In this document: one piece after another, positions 13,201-28,200 of the stretch
Layout: each line of letters opens with the position of its first letter
Position numbering within the stretch: the stretch's first letter is position 1
Assembly: GCA_032209605.1 (NCBI GenBank)
Contig: JASFXZ010000010.1
Location: 6,159,385-6,223,384 of the forward strand
DNA length: 64,000 nt
From: Mactromeris polynyma
Lineage: Eukaryota > Mollusca > Bivalvia > Venerida > Mactridae
Direction of reading: 5' to 3'
Program-made: the position numbers and the translations under genes
Notes under the pieces: generated by a model
The model's input: the letters and a program-made list of their open reading frames with translations, nothing else
Told to the model about the DNA's origin: nothing
Database searches by the model: none

Positions 13201-16200
13201 AAAGTGAAACCTCTCAACAACACGCTTTTCTATGAAAGTTAACGATTTGCACACGCGTGGGTAATGGTGTAATTACATGTATCCTCCAACCATATGGGTG
13301 TACTTAAAGATTTCTGTGAAATGGGCTCACTTGGTCCTACAAAGTTGTTTTCCATCACACTTTTATCAATGGTTGAGTTACTTTGTACCAACACTTCTGT
13401 CATCTTTTAGACTCTCTCAAAACGTTTGATGAAGTGGTACATGTATACTAAATGCTTTGTTACGACTCTCTGAACACGTTAAATGCCATATGTTCTTACA
13501 TGTTATTCAGAGACATTTAGGCTCAAATCTAAGTCGGCCCTTCATTATTCCACTATGTTCTATACATGCTTTGTTCATTGCTATGTTAATTTCATTCCAC
13601 TTGTCTATACTGTTTTTGTAGGAGAAAGTTATATGTTGACATCAAAGATGATGTAATGACATGGTTCATGAAAACTATGATGAAAATGTTCATGTCATAA
13701 TTACCGAAACATCCTATAAAAATCTAAGTAATTTTACAGTCTTTGAAAAAAATTTTGAGGCCATACCAACTTCATTCGTGTTTTTTCCTGATTCTATAAA
13801 TCTGCAAGGAAACTGAAAGTAATACTTGCAGGCTTGATTAACATCTTTTTTGCTGGACCCGAAATGTAATGAAATCCCACATTTGGTTGCAATTGCCTCA
13901 GATTTCCTATGCATCTGTGTAGTTTAATCGTCCTGGTAACATAGCAATGCGTGCTAAAGTGATTAAAACTGTTCCACATGACATACAGTACATCTAATAT
14001 ATTTCTTGTTTTGACATTGTTAACTTCATGCTTGTTTCCTGGTGCTATAAATATTCATATTACTGTATGCGTCTAATTTGCATAAATGAGATTAGCATAT
14101 TTCTGAATGAGAACTTTTATGTAAGAAATGTAAGTAATTCTCTTGTTAATTTAGATAGCTAGGTCAGTTTGGTTCATACGTTCAGTGCAGTTTGTTGCTG
14201 TGTGTACATTTAATTGTAGGGATTTTTGGCAAAATGGGGATTTAAAGTGGAATTATCTGTGTCTGTTAAAATGAAATAGTTTCGCATGGTTTAATATTAA
14301 ACTTTATTCACATATCGTGGAGTGGTCAGTAAGTTTAATTTTATTGTTTTGATGATTTCTTTAATGATGGTGTGTGCTCAGGCTGCATAAACTGAGGAAT
14401 ATTACAATACTCAAAGGGAGATAATATTGTGCAGGACAAGTTACTTACATATTTGGTAAAGGGAGGTAATTTATGATAAACTTCATTTTTCGAATTGAAA
14501 TATGCTTTCTACCTCAGAGGATCTGTGAATATTCCAGGTGAAAAATATGTTGTTTTACTGTTGCTGATGATGAATTATGTTGTCACTGATGCTGTGGATC
14601 ATTACATTTGATGGATGATGAATAAATTGCAACATTTCTTAAGATGAATATATTAGAAGTCTATTTCTGACTGATTTTTCATGCTTGAACTATATAATTA
14701 GAAACTTAAATAAATCTAATTATCCTATATGGCAAAGGTCCAGAGGTCAGGGTACTTTGATCTCTAACTATCATAGCTTTGGTCAGTAATTAGGATATGA
14801 CATGAAAATTAGCTGGTGTTTTCAATATAACTGTGGTAAACAATCTTTTATATCTGTTTTCTTAGTATGGTGATAATTATGTTGATTATGTTATTTTCAT
14901 GTTGCTGTTATTGTTGTTGATAATGATGATGATGTTTAGGTGGGATATATCACCAACTGGCATGTTGATGTTGTCACTGATAATGATTGGTGAAAGAAAA
15001 CAACACTTCCATACAGGATCTTCATTTCTGATGATGACATCCTAACTTTTTTATCTATTTGATTGTTCCTGATCATTTCTTGATATCTGATTTTTTTTGT
15101 AGATAGGGCTTGAAATCATTCTTATAGATAAAATTAAATTGTTGTTATACCATTACACTACCATATATAATTATGGCATCCGGCCTTTTCACTGTGATCA
15201 TATAAACTATAGATGACATCATTTTTATCCCTGAGAAAAAAATTGATGTTGATGTAATTATGTATGATTCATGTCAGCTCTTCTGGAAATAAATTTCACT
15301 TAGTTATACTGATGATAAAGCATTTAAAAGCCAGGAAAATATAAGATACATTATAGTGCATATGGAATTATACTGAATTATTTTACGATAATTTGATTGC
15401 CGAATAATTCTGTGAGTAAATTATGTAATATCAAAATTTATGTACTATCATTAATGGACCTTAGTTTTTTTAACATAAATAGGGCAATTTTCGTTGAATA
15501 TCTATCCTTCATTAGCTGTGATGTTCAAAGTTTTGGTAATATTTCTCCAATGTATATGAACATAAGATCAAAGACGGAAGCTAATAAAGTCTTTATTGTT
15601 GAAAGTGTTTCACAGCGTGCGAGAGCCACGTGCGACCTTAATCTTGTGTATTCTATAATAAGTTCCAATAAGCATAGCCTCCTGTAGGGACGTGAATTAA
15701 GAAAAGCCGTCTCCATGCTGTAGGAATAAAATATGTATATTTTAACAATTAACCATAGGTAGAAGATAGAGATTCTTCGAGCTTTGATCTTGTTTCATCG
15801 TGGTAATAATTAACATAAAGTCTATTTTTCCTTTCAAGCAATATGTCATGTAAGCATTAGAAGGATGGTATGGGGTTTATGAACCATGGGTAATATTCGC
15901 ATATGGTTGATGTTCTACGAAAGATGTTCGGATTTAGAGCTTAGTTTTAATTAAAAAATGACTCTGTTATTCCTGTATCCTGGTGTGCATAGAATGTAAC
16001 TGAGCCATTATTCTCGGCAGACGAGAACGTGCCCTCAACATGGTTAGCTAAGAGAGCACAGGGACCGAGAAATCTTTGAAGATGTCTTCTTTCGGCTCAT
16101 TCACCTGATAAATATCAGTTGATCAAGTCATGAAATTGTTTACTGATTACAAGTGAAAAATATATAACAGATATAATATTACGAGGATTTTTATTAATTT

Positions 16201-19200
16201 TGAAATAATTACGAATGTGTCATTAAATTGATATGTATTTCATTAAAAAAGATTTAACAATGTGGAATTGTGATATATTATAAATGTTTTGAGTAATTTA
16301 AAAGAAAAAGATGTTTTATACAGAACTTTCGTCTTTGCACAAAATACAATTGTCCTCTTATAACAGTGGATATTAATTTGTGAATACTGATAATGGAATT
16401 GCATGACAATTTTTCTCAAATGTATGGATATAGTCGTTAAAATCGTATTGCTATAAAACAGGATTTTTGTTCAAAAACAAAATGCGTCCAAGACGCAAAA
16501 AGACTAGCAAACCATGGCACTTTGATGATTATGATGAAAGTGATTATACACTGGACAATAGTAGTGATTCCGGTGCAGCGTCTGCTGGTGGGTCAGGTTG
16601 TAAAGATTTAGTTCCGGCCAGGGCAAATGTTAATCTCAATAACTTGGCATTGTGTCCAAAGAATGCTGGATTACAAATAAAAATAAGTGGAGACATTTCT
16701 ATCTCTGTTGTTGGAAATAATGGTAAAAGGAGAGAATTATTTAGGTTGGTCAGTTTAAATTGTTAACTTTGTGATAGTGGCGTTTCAGAGTGTGAAGAAC
16801 ACTCGCTGTTTTATGCAAGCATTATTGAGTTTGTTTTATTTGGTTACATTTCGTGACCCTGAGTTTTTAATACTCAAGATAATAGTACTTATTATTGATT
16901 TTGTTATTCATATTTGCACATTCATCATAACTACAGTTCCATTCTCAAATGTCATGTAAATTTCTGACCAATAAAACAAGCTTGTCCTTATAAGGTTATA
17001 AGTATTGACAAGTGTATAGGTCAACAAAGATCTTTTGTTCATTGTTTCTGAGTAACTGACGTAGACTTTTTTTCTTAACACTACTTCACATTTCCTCTTC
17101 CAATCCTTTTTGTTCATAAACTCTTCATAACTGGAGGAACAAAAGTGTCAATCCACTTGAGTTCTCCATATGACAAATAAGTTTGTTTTTTAATGCATGT
17201 AATCTTTAAATGTGGATACTGCTGTTTTTGGTTGATGTATCTTAAACTGCGTATGTAAATTTCCTGCTTTGATATTTGAAAAGCTATTTTTGAAACTGTC
17301 AATATGTTTAAGATTATGGGTGTGAGAAACAGTGGCGACTTTGATAGTGTTATTGTTACAACTTCCTGAATGTATATTTAAGTGAACCAACAGAATTTTG
17401 ATTTCTCATTTTGTGTACTTTCAGTGTGACTAGTGCTCGAGTTAGCGAGGAACTTGCTAGACAGAAGACAAGATCAAGATCTTTAGGTGGTGCTGCGAAA
17501 GAAAATTCAAATCGACCTGTGAAGATCACCTCGCAGCATTCTGTGGGAAACTCCAGTGTTCGACGACAACGGTCATTAAGAAGAACCGAAGATGAGTTGA
17601 TTAAGCGATCAAGAGCACAATCTGTTAACTATGAGTTGTCACAGGATTTACAGGATAAGCAGACTGAGATGCTAGAGCGGCGATACGGAGGTTCCGTTAG
17701 ATCCCGACGTGCTGCCAAAACTATTCAACGTGCTTACAGACAATACTGTATGAACAAAAACTTCCAGAAGTTAAGAAATTCCGTTGCAGAGCGAAGATTA
17801 TCAAAATTAGGTAGAAGCAATACTGTATGGTCTGATAGAATAGCTTCCGATGCTCAATTCACCATGGGCGCAACTGTGATCGAAAATGGTGATTTAACAG
17901 GCAGACGACACCCAGACCTGTATCCAAATGATTCCAGAAAACGGTTTACTGATGGTGCCGATCCAAACCGTATGAAACAACAAATGACCTTTGATCAGTC
18001 ATATGTTAATAAGTTTGATATGCAAAAGTTGCGTACACCGAGACGTGATCGTAAGTTAGAGCGATGTCATGAGGTGGATAATACCGATGGTGGACAGGTT
18101 ATTAAAGACGGCCGACGTAAACCAGAGGAAAATAATAATAGGAATTCATATCCTGAAATGAATGATAGTAGTGCTAGTGAGTCTCCGCAAGTTACTCCAT
18201 ATGAAAGTGCAGTAGACATTCATAGTCTAGATTTTGAAACATTAGTGGAAAGTAAAGAAACTGATTTATTAACAGATAGTTTTCAGAGTGATGCTAGTCA
18301 AGACATGACAGTGTTAGGTTTACAAAGAGCATCAGGGACATCCCTGACATCTAATATAAGCACAGATACACTGGGTAGCAACAGGAGTATTAATTCATCA
18401 TATGAAAATTTTAGGACTCAGTCCGATTCTAGTGATACAGCTTCAATAACCAGTAGTCAAACTGATATGAATAAGGACAATGTCTCACCAGATCGAACGC
18501 GTACACGAGAACAAAAACTTCTCCAAGAACAAACGGTTAAATATCTTATGAATAGCTCAGAAGTAAAGTATCGTTCACGGAAAGATTCGGGTCAAACTCA
18601 AACTGCTAGTGACTCCAGTAAAAGACCACCAATTCCTAGTCGTACTGCAGAAGCATCGCCAATATGGAAACGTAAAAATGGAAATTTAAATGGGTCAACA
18701 GGCTCAATAGGTAAATTGGACGTTAAACGAATGAGTAATATCTCAGAGACAAGTGAACCAGACATTGAACATCAATACTCAAGTTCACCAAGTTCTGAAA
18801 ATGTTAGTGCTGAAAATATTAGTATAAATAGTGACAGTTTAAGTTATCAAAGACGTCCACGATTGAGCGTGACGCCGGAACATCCTCATGTTGGTGGACC
18901 AAAATCAGCTGACAAGCAGCGTAAACGGGTCTACAGAATAGGTTTAAATCTGTTCAATAAGTAAGTATATCTGAGAGGTTTACCATATATGTCTTGTCTC
19001 TCTCTGTACTATAAATACTGATGATTCTTTTTTATGCAGTGTCTAGCGCTTCATTTTATCTTGGAAACAAATTTTATTCTATAGTAATGTAAGACAGCTT
19101 GTGTTTAAGTATGCTTCCGGAAACAGCTTTTAAATATATTTATCTATCTAAAGAAACGTAATAATACAAATTTATTAATAAGTGATTCTGCTTCTATTGG

Positions 19201-22200
19201 AAGTATCTATATGCTTCATTTTCATCTTATTGGTTGCTTTCTAAATAGGGTCTGATACCCATCCATTGCTAATGCAATGCATTCAGAAATACGTCACTGA
19301 TAATTTTTCAAGTTTGCAGCCAAGTTTATGAATCTGCTTATAAATAAATACACTTGTGTGGCTTATTGTCTTATGTTAATTACTTTTGCTCAACATTTAA
19401 CAAAAACAAAATGATTACGAATATTTCAGTAAGGCATTCTGGTTCACCAGTCAGTAAAGATAATTAACACTTTACTACAAAAACATGTGAACCAGTTGAG
19501 TGATCTCATACTAGAAGCTGTTAGAACATCATTGCTTTATTGTTGTTATAATTTCTTGTACTAATCTAATAATGTGTGCACATCAAGTACAAATGGCTTA
19601 TTATTACCTGTAGAAATTCTATGGGAACATGTCAGTGGGTGGGTGCTTTACTTTGTACAGAAACGCTTTCATTCAATCATTAAAAGCATTGGTTTAATGA
19701 AAAACTGAAGAAAATATGCAGCTTTCACTGTTACTAAAACAATATTCTCTGTTGCAAATTACATTTTGTTTTTGCAACACCTGGAGCAAACATGCACACC
19801 AACGTACCCCAAGAAATCCCTCCGTTCTGTAGAATCCCATCAATATTGTAATAATTCATTAAATCTGTTCTAACTCAGATGCTCGGTATGCAAGAAGAGG
19901 TGCATTATGGGTAAAAAACTAAAATAAGAAGTGTTTAAAAGTACTTCGTTATTATACTACGAATTTATATGTTTTCCATTATGATAATGCTGTCCATGTA
20001 TTGCTATGTCCATAACTTGACATTTATAAGAATTCAAACTGTTCAGAATCTTTCAGTGATTATTTACAAAGAAACAAATAATGCATTAATTTACAGATTG
20101 AGTTTATTTAGTTGTTGCTTAGACTTCAAAGCTCATGCGGGTTCAAATCCCACCCCAGTCATGGCGAATGACTTCCAAGACTTGTCAGTCATTTGGTCTG
20201 ACAGCCTTGGAAAACTTGTCGGACCGAATGCAAACTTGTCGGTCCGAAAACATGTTAAAAATTACGGGCCGAAAATTACCGCTCATTTCAAAGTGAAAGT
20301 AAACAAATCAAACACAAATGTGCAAATAATTGGCGTATTTCGTTAAATAACAGTTAAAAATTATTATTAACTTTCACATTCACTCCTGAAATGCCTTTTT
20401 GACAACACAATCAAAGTTCAAATGTCCGAAAGACAAGCGAAAGTACAGACAATTGGTGCGCGTAAGAAGACCGCATTGTGTAAACAGCAATGGATGTTAT
20501 AAAACCCGTACGACCCGTACCGTTCCGTGTCGGACATACGGACCGACGCACAGGCATTCTGTATCGGACCTGGTCGATTTTTATCGGTCAGGTCCGACTG
20601 ACCGATGGGTATTCGCCATGACTGCCACCCGGTATCCATCCAGCAGGCGTAACGGTCTTTCCCCGGGCCTAATAGGCTGGAAAAAGTCACTATATGACCC
20701 TGGCTGTTTATGTGACTTAAAGCCCCATCACAAAAAAAAATATCTGGATGTGATAATGTGAATGTCATGTATTGCAATTACATTCATCTTGTTTCTCAGA
20801 AGCTGACCTTTAATTACTAGAATTTAATGCAATTAAGTAAATATGTGTCATGATACAAGTAAGTGTTTCATATGTGCGTATAATTAGATGAAATCTTTGT
20901 ACCTAAACTTCCTCTTTGTTAACTGTCAATCAGTGAGATATGTAGAAGTCTACCACGTTTAATGTTAATGATCAATTAATTGCCAATTTCCTTTGTGTAC
21001 ATGGTATATCATTATCGTTGGAAGCTACTAAATGAATGTAATACATATATATTCCAATTTCAATACAATAGTGGTTGACAATATCCCCACATTAAGTGTT
21101 ATTGTTTGCTTGTGTCAATTATACAAACGAAGCAAGACTAACCAGGTCAATAGGGTCCAGTGTTTATAAGTAGGAGATTGTTGTCAAGTGGTTTAAAGAT
21201 GTCTATGGCAGCCCGGCAGGTCGCTGACATTATCACTACAGCAGGAAACAGCCTTGTGGACCACTTGTGCTTACTCTTGAGAATATTGATACGAATTTCC
21301 TTTTGTAACAACTTACCATATTGTATTTAACACCAATAAGGGTGTAACCACCAGTGAACGGTCATGTATGATGTCAATTTCCACCCATCAAATCTTATGT
21401 ATTTTCACTGGAAAATTTCCTCAAAATCATTTAATTGCCTGCAACAGTGTTTGCCATACAGTATTATCTAATTGGCTGCAAAGGTGTAGAGCCCTTATTT
21501 CAATGACCTGATTAAGCAACCCTCTCAGTCTCCCCATCTATTGTATGACCCTTTTATTGTATATCTTTGTGTTTGACTGCCTTTAATATCTGGCATCATT
21601 TAGATTTGATTACAGTATCAAAGTGAATTCTGTCAGATCAGTCTAGGCCGACAATTTGTCGGTTGGGACATGAAACCCATCAAACTAAACTCTTTCTTGG
21701 TATGCCCCCGTAAGAAAAGAGACAATTGTAACTTGATGCCCTGTTTATATATGCATAAGTCTTTCCTTGGTTATTTGGTCATTATCTACATGTGACAGTT
21801 ACAAGTACGTATGAAGTCAATTGGTCTTGCCTAAATCCTGTTTTGGTATCAAAGGATAGGAATGTTACAAGTGTATGTATCAAAATCGGTTTAATTTGGA
21901 CCAAACTTAGGATTTCCAAACAGACATTGATATGATGTTTGTGTACTAACATATCTGTAGGCATGTTTAATGTAGGCTGACCGCCTCTGAGCTTGTGCTA
22001 CAGTCCCCATTAACTGTTTATGCAATGATTTGCTTATTAAGAACATTTTTTATAAGATTGAAATAATATTTTGAATTACGTAAATGTTAGAAATCTAATT
22101 GAATGTAATGGGTGGTTTAGAATGATTTATTGGTGGGAAATACTGCCAGTATTTGAATAAGCATAGCATAACAAACATAAGTGTCAAAGACAAATATGAT

Positions 22201-25200
22201 ACCTCTTGACTCACTTGAGCCTCACGACTCTATTTGGATCAATTTAACTCCATGACCCTTTCCCCAGATGTTGCTAGTATCAAATAGGGTGTTAACCAGA
22301 TTTTTAAGGCCATTAAAGATATTTAACACCATATTTGGTACGTTTATAGTTTTAGATGAAATGCATACAGAATAATACACCTGGCTATAGGTGTAATATT
22401 ACTTAATCGTAATCATACCTTGCATGTTCTTATTGATAAAATTTAGCTAACTCACAATTTCCTCACCTGTACCATATGGCCATGACTTCAAATCATGCAA
22501 TCTATCAATATATCTTTAACAAGACTCTGTGATACCCAACATTTGCTCCATACAAACAATCAAAGCTGCACTATGTCTGATTGCATTCTGTCTTCAGCCT
22601 CAGACTAGAGGAGAAACCAACTAGCTCAAAAAAGTAAACAAAGTAACAAAAGATTTCTATGCCAGCAACCAGTTCCAACTATCTACACTACAATTGTGTT
22701 TCAACGACTTGGCCTTGTTTACGAGTTAGGTGTTTTACCGATTATTAAAATGCGTTGAAGAATCTTATTCTTTGTTCTATAATGACTGTATTGTTTCATT
22801 TCTTCAGAAAACCAGAAAAAGGTCTTCATTTCCTGTGTGAGCATGGTTTCATCAATGAGTCACCTGAAACAGTGGCAAGGTTCCTGATTACACGGAAAGG
22901 GCTCAGTAAACAGATGATTGGGGAATACCTGGGAAACTTACAAAATCCCTTCAATATGGATGTGCTATGGTAAGATAATACTTCAGTTTAATTATATATA
23001 TATACATGTATATCGATAAATGGCGATAAAGATAAGTAGGCGATACAGCCTGCAGCTTCTCTGTGCAACAAAATGGCCAGCCATTGCCAAAATATTATTA
23101 AAAAAGTTACCTGAGTTTGCCATATAAATTGGTGCAATGTTTGAAATAATAGTTTTTTCCGGATTGCATTGCTACAACTAATTTGTTGACATTAGTATCT
23201 ACTTTTGAAATGATAGTTAATGGTAGAAAAAGAGTGAAGTGAAAATTCCATCTGTTTTTACCATGTCCTGTGTCTCTGATCAATATCGGTCATTTATTAC
23301 CCAGACATACAATAATTGTTCATAATGGTCAGTCTCGGCCACTAATGCTTGGTTACTTGATTCATGTAGATTGTGCCATCGTATATTCATCCTTCCAGTC
23401 CTCCAATGAATTTAAAATGACAAATATTATGGTATCCATATATATAATGCATTCATCATTTACCCACAATGCATCTGTCATTTTACCCATAATTCCTCTG
23501 TATCATAAGTGAATAACTTCCTGTTTCTCTTTAAGATGCCATTACATCAGTGAAACATTCTCATTTAACACTGTCTGTGAATCTTCCCAGATGCAACTCT
23601 TTGATTGATTTCTTACTGGAATAATCAATGGTCATAATGTTCATTGACTTGTTTTAGTCTAACAACGTCACTACCAAAAATAGTTTTTTGATGTGATGTA
23701 CGTCTTTATTTAGACAAGGGTGTATACTGTCTCAGACAACAGAAAACTAGAGCAACTCTGTTGAGAAGCAGAGAAACCAATACTCGCACAGAAATTTATG
23801 AATTTAACGCTTGTCCTTCAAATGCTCTTGAAAACAGAAAACATCGACCAGTATGATGAAAGAAACATTTGATGAATTGCTTGGTTCATGACAGCAACCT
23901 ATCTGTTATTGATCCCAAGTATCCGAGTATACGAATGTTAAGGAATATTATCCCAATATATTCTGTTGTCCAACTAATGACTACGTGGGAGGATAGAACG
24001 TATCTTAGAGTGTACATGACTTGTTAGTGCAGTGCATACTTGTTCTATGTTATTTGTATCACCCATGTGGTTTCAAGTGATGGGTGGTCTTAATGAATTC
24101 TACATGAATTGTACTCGGTCATTTGTGAAGAATCAATCCTTACTCTTTGTTAGTGTTCCTAGATTCATATGTTACAGAAATTGGCATTCTTCAATAAATG
24201 AATACCATGGGTCCATTTGCTGGCAGGTCTTAGGCATTTTCATTCCAGGTTTTGATGGCATTGTGCTCTTAATGTATTCCATTGGCTTTCATTCTTTGTT
24301 TGTGATCACCCATTAGTTTCCTCCAGAGCTTTTATGCATGATGTTTTATGTTACAGTGGGTATGGAAATAAGCTTTTGTTGTCTGCAATGTATATTGTTC
24401 ATAGCAAGTTCTACCATAAAAATATTTCTCTGTCAAAATTAAGTAGAATTTTTTTTATGAAACTTTTGTCTTTGGGCTTATAACTACTATAATTATAGGA
24501 AAGACCTATCCTGCTTTGATTTTTCGACAGTCTGGTCTCTAATTGAACCGTGAACATTCAATCTATTCTTGTATACCTCTGAATTTATACACTCCTAGAT
24601 GATGAGAGTGTGTATACTTATATATTGACTATGAGACCCCTGGGGACTTTTCTGTATCAGGAAACAATACATCACATGTAAAAAAATCCATGATCATAGT
24701 CTCTGGAGTCCTCAGTAAACACTGATTGGTTTGTTCAAAGTTTCATATTTACTGACTCGCAATATCAGTCTGACTTGTATGTAGCTTATAGTTATACCTA
24801 CAGTAACTGTGCATATATCATCTTCCATCATTTTCCAAGGCCAGGATCTGGTCCTGTTTTGCTCCTTAATTATTTTCAGGCTTTTTGGGGCTTCTTACAT
24901 TAGTTGACATTATGCTGAATTGTCTCGCATGTTAGCTATGTATGATCTTTTGTGCGATGTTCAGCCCTATGTTTTTGTCTTTCAATATACTGTTCAGAAT
25001 ATACACGCCCTTTAACTGAATATTGGATAGTAAGAGTATATTTTCCTAGTTCTAGGGGTATAACTTACTTATGATCTGTTTAGTATTAATTCAATTTTAT
25101 TCATTATTTTCTGTGATCTTTACCTTGTTATCAACTTGAAAGCTAAGTAAAATGTTTTCTGCATAAAACAACATAATAAACATATGATTGATCTAATGCC

Positions 25201-28200
25201 AGTAAAATCCAATCCATCCAGTACACAAGATTTTAATCCTGAAATCTATTTGATGTTAATTTCAGGTATACCTTTAGCACCTCATGACCTAAGCCTGGTC
25301 ACTCTTTGACCTTTTCTGTAGTCATCTAATTACTTGATACCTTTAATTATCCACCTGTATTATTATTTTGGATCATCTAGCAAAAATAATCACTCCATGC
25401 TGTGTTTACATTCATGAAACCTTTGATGTGTGTTTTTCTTTGATGTTTTATATCTCCCCCATTCTCTGTGTTTTATTATACAATGAGATGATCCCTGCCC
25501 AGGGTATTATACCTGTTTAGCATTCTCATGAGGATTCAACACCTACATGGTACATTCAGTATCCATAATGTCTATTACTATACTTTTCAATTATCACTTC
25601 ACTCATGGCCATTTTACACTTCCGACCACCATTATCCCAATATCCACCTCCCCACCCCAAGAAAGTCACCCAAACTTTGCCAAAACCCCACCATAGCCAA
25701 CTTCCCACCAAAGTCGCCAAAACCCCACCATAGCCAACCTCCCACCATCGCCAACATTCCACCAAAGTCGCCAAAACCCCACCATAGCCAACTTCCCACC
25801 ATCGCCAACATTCCACCAAAGTAGCCAAATATCCCTCCAAAGCCAACATCCCACCATAACCAATACCAACTATCACCAAAGCCCCAAAAAATCACCAACA
25901 CCTACATGCCATCATCTCCAACATTCCGCCATCGCCAACACTCCAGCATCCCAACACCACACTGCTTATGCTTATATTGCATTTTGAAGATGCAGACATT
26001 CATTGAACTTTAACCACCAGAATCATCAACTACCGTATTCTGCAGATGTCTGTGCATGGGCAGTGGTATTCATTGTCACAGAAACCTACTTATTTTTTCA
26101 AGATTATTCCACCCTCATCTTAATTAGTAATCCCTCTTAATGTTTCTCATAAATAATAAATAAGTTCTATAATGGCCTTTGTCTGTTGTTGTTTTGTTTT
26201 TCATGCTGTTAAATACCAGCGAAACAAGAACTATAATTGACTATGATAATAATTTTAGGACTCTGCTTGATTTCTTTGATGTTTTACTGAAGACTCCTTG
26301 ATCATTATTTTTGTAGACACATAATCAGAATAATGTTCTTTGCTTCTGTCTGTAGGTTGGATATACAGGACTCTTGCTAGAATTACTTTTTGATATTAAA
26401 AAACACTGGAATGATTCTCTTTGATATTTAAGTCTCTGACAATTACAGACTTTTCATTATGATAATAACTTAATGATTAGTTTCTCAGTGATTACATAAT
26501 TGATGGGTTGCCAATGTTATTATTGATCATACCTGTGTGGCACTCAACTGTTTTGTATCCATCTTATCTGTTACGGTGCAGGAACAACTATTTTTAGTTA
26601 CAATGTTATAAAAACTTCATATATACCTTCATGCAACAACACTTCCATGTTGCCAATGAATTCAGTGTAGCAACAACACTTCCATGTTGCCAATGAATTC
26701 AGTGTAGCAACAACACTTCCATGTTGCCAATGAATTCAGTGTAGCAACAACACTTCCATGTTGCCAATGAATTCAGTGTAGCAACAACACTTCCATGTTG
26801 CCAATGAATTCAGTGTAGCAACAACACTTCCATGTTGCCAATGAATTCAGTGTAGCAACAACACTTCCATGTTGCCAATGAATTCAGTGTAGCAACAACA
26901 CTTCCATGTTGCCAATGAATTCAGTGTAGCAACAACACTTCCATGTTGCCAATGAATTCAGTGTATAGCAACAACACTTTCATGTTGCCAATGAATTCAG
27001 TGTAGCAACAACACTTCCATATTGCCAATGAATTCAGTGTAGCAACAACACTTCCATGTTGCCAATGAATTCAGTGTAGCAACAACACTTCCATGTTGCC
27101 AATGAATTCAGTGTAGCAATAACACTTCCATATTGCCAATGAATTCAGTGTCGCAACAACACTTCCATATTGCCAATGAATTCAGTGTAGCAACAACACT
27201 TCCATGTTGCCAATGAATTCAGTGTCGCAACAACACTTCCATATTGCCAATGAATTCAGTGTAGCAACAACACTTCCATGTTGCCAATGAATTCAGTGTA
27301 GCAATAACACTTCCATATTGCCAATGAATTCAGTGTAGCAACAACACTTCCATGTTGCCAATGAATTCAGTGTAGCAACAACACTTCCCTGTTGCCAATG
27401 TATTCAGTGTAGCAACAACACTTCCATATTGCCAATAAATTCAGTGTCGCAACAACACTTCCATATTGCCAATAAATTCAGTGTCGCAACAACACTTCCA
27501 TATTGCCAATGAATTCAGTGTCGCAACAACACTTCCATATTGCCAATAAATTCAGTGTCGCAACAACACTTCCATGTTGCCAATGAATTCAGTGTTGCAA
27601 CAACATTTCCATGTTGCCAATGAATTCAGTGTTGGGTGTTATTTTGGGTTCTTAAAATCATAATAAATGCTATGGAATTCCTAAATTATATGCTGCTGTC
27701 CTCATCTCAGAATATTCACGACCTAGCTAGCTTCTTTTAACTTGTCAAATCTTTTTACATGTTTTAAGCAAACATAGTAACTTTCAGGGGGAACAGGCTT
27801 TGCGATATGCCTGTATGAAATGATTGAAATCAATACTGAGTGCTTATATGTGTGTTACATACAATTTGCTGGCCTAGCAAGATATATTTAACAATCGTGG
27901 TATTTGAATAAGCATTCAATATATATGCTACCACAGTACATGTCTCTGCCAGCGCTGATTATGCGTCTGACAGAAGTAGGTCGTCTGTGATCAATCGTTC
28001 ATTTCTCATATATTGGCTTGTTTTTAAAGATTAAAATCTCTGATCAATATGCTGAATAGATTCAGAATACAAACTTCTTCCTTAAGAAAAGCAAATATTT
28101 GAATTTTCTTGTTAAGTGCCAGTATTTTTATTCTGGGCTTTAAAAAACAAATGCCTACAGGTATATTGTTTGTTCTGCAAAATGTTAATTGATTTAAATC

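Larger units (their letters stand above)
7253..17424 (+). other. IQSEC intron 1 (10.2 kb)
   Basis: Intron between exon A and exon 2. It contains the MITE-like element at 7806, the SINE-like sequence at 10517, the alternative exon B, and otherwise AT-rich sequence with TAATTA-type blocks (10430-10500) and no reading frame of convincing coding character. Confidence 0.6.

Noticed and set aside
16452..16458. TATAAAA upstream of exon B
   Set aside because: Only 24 bases before the ATG, too close for a TATA box giving a useful 5' UTR; such words are common in this AT-rich sequence.
25528..25879. Overlapping open frames on both strands with Pro/His/Lys-rich or Trp/Gly-rich repeats
   Set aside because: Produced by the C/A-rich 54-bp tandem repeat, whose unit is a multiple of three; no start context, splice sites or conservation support.
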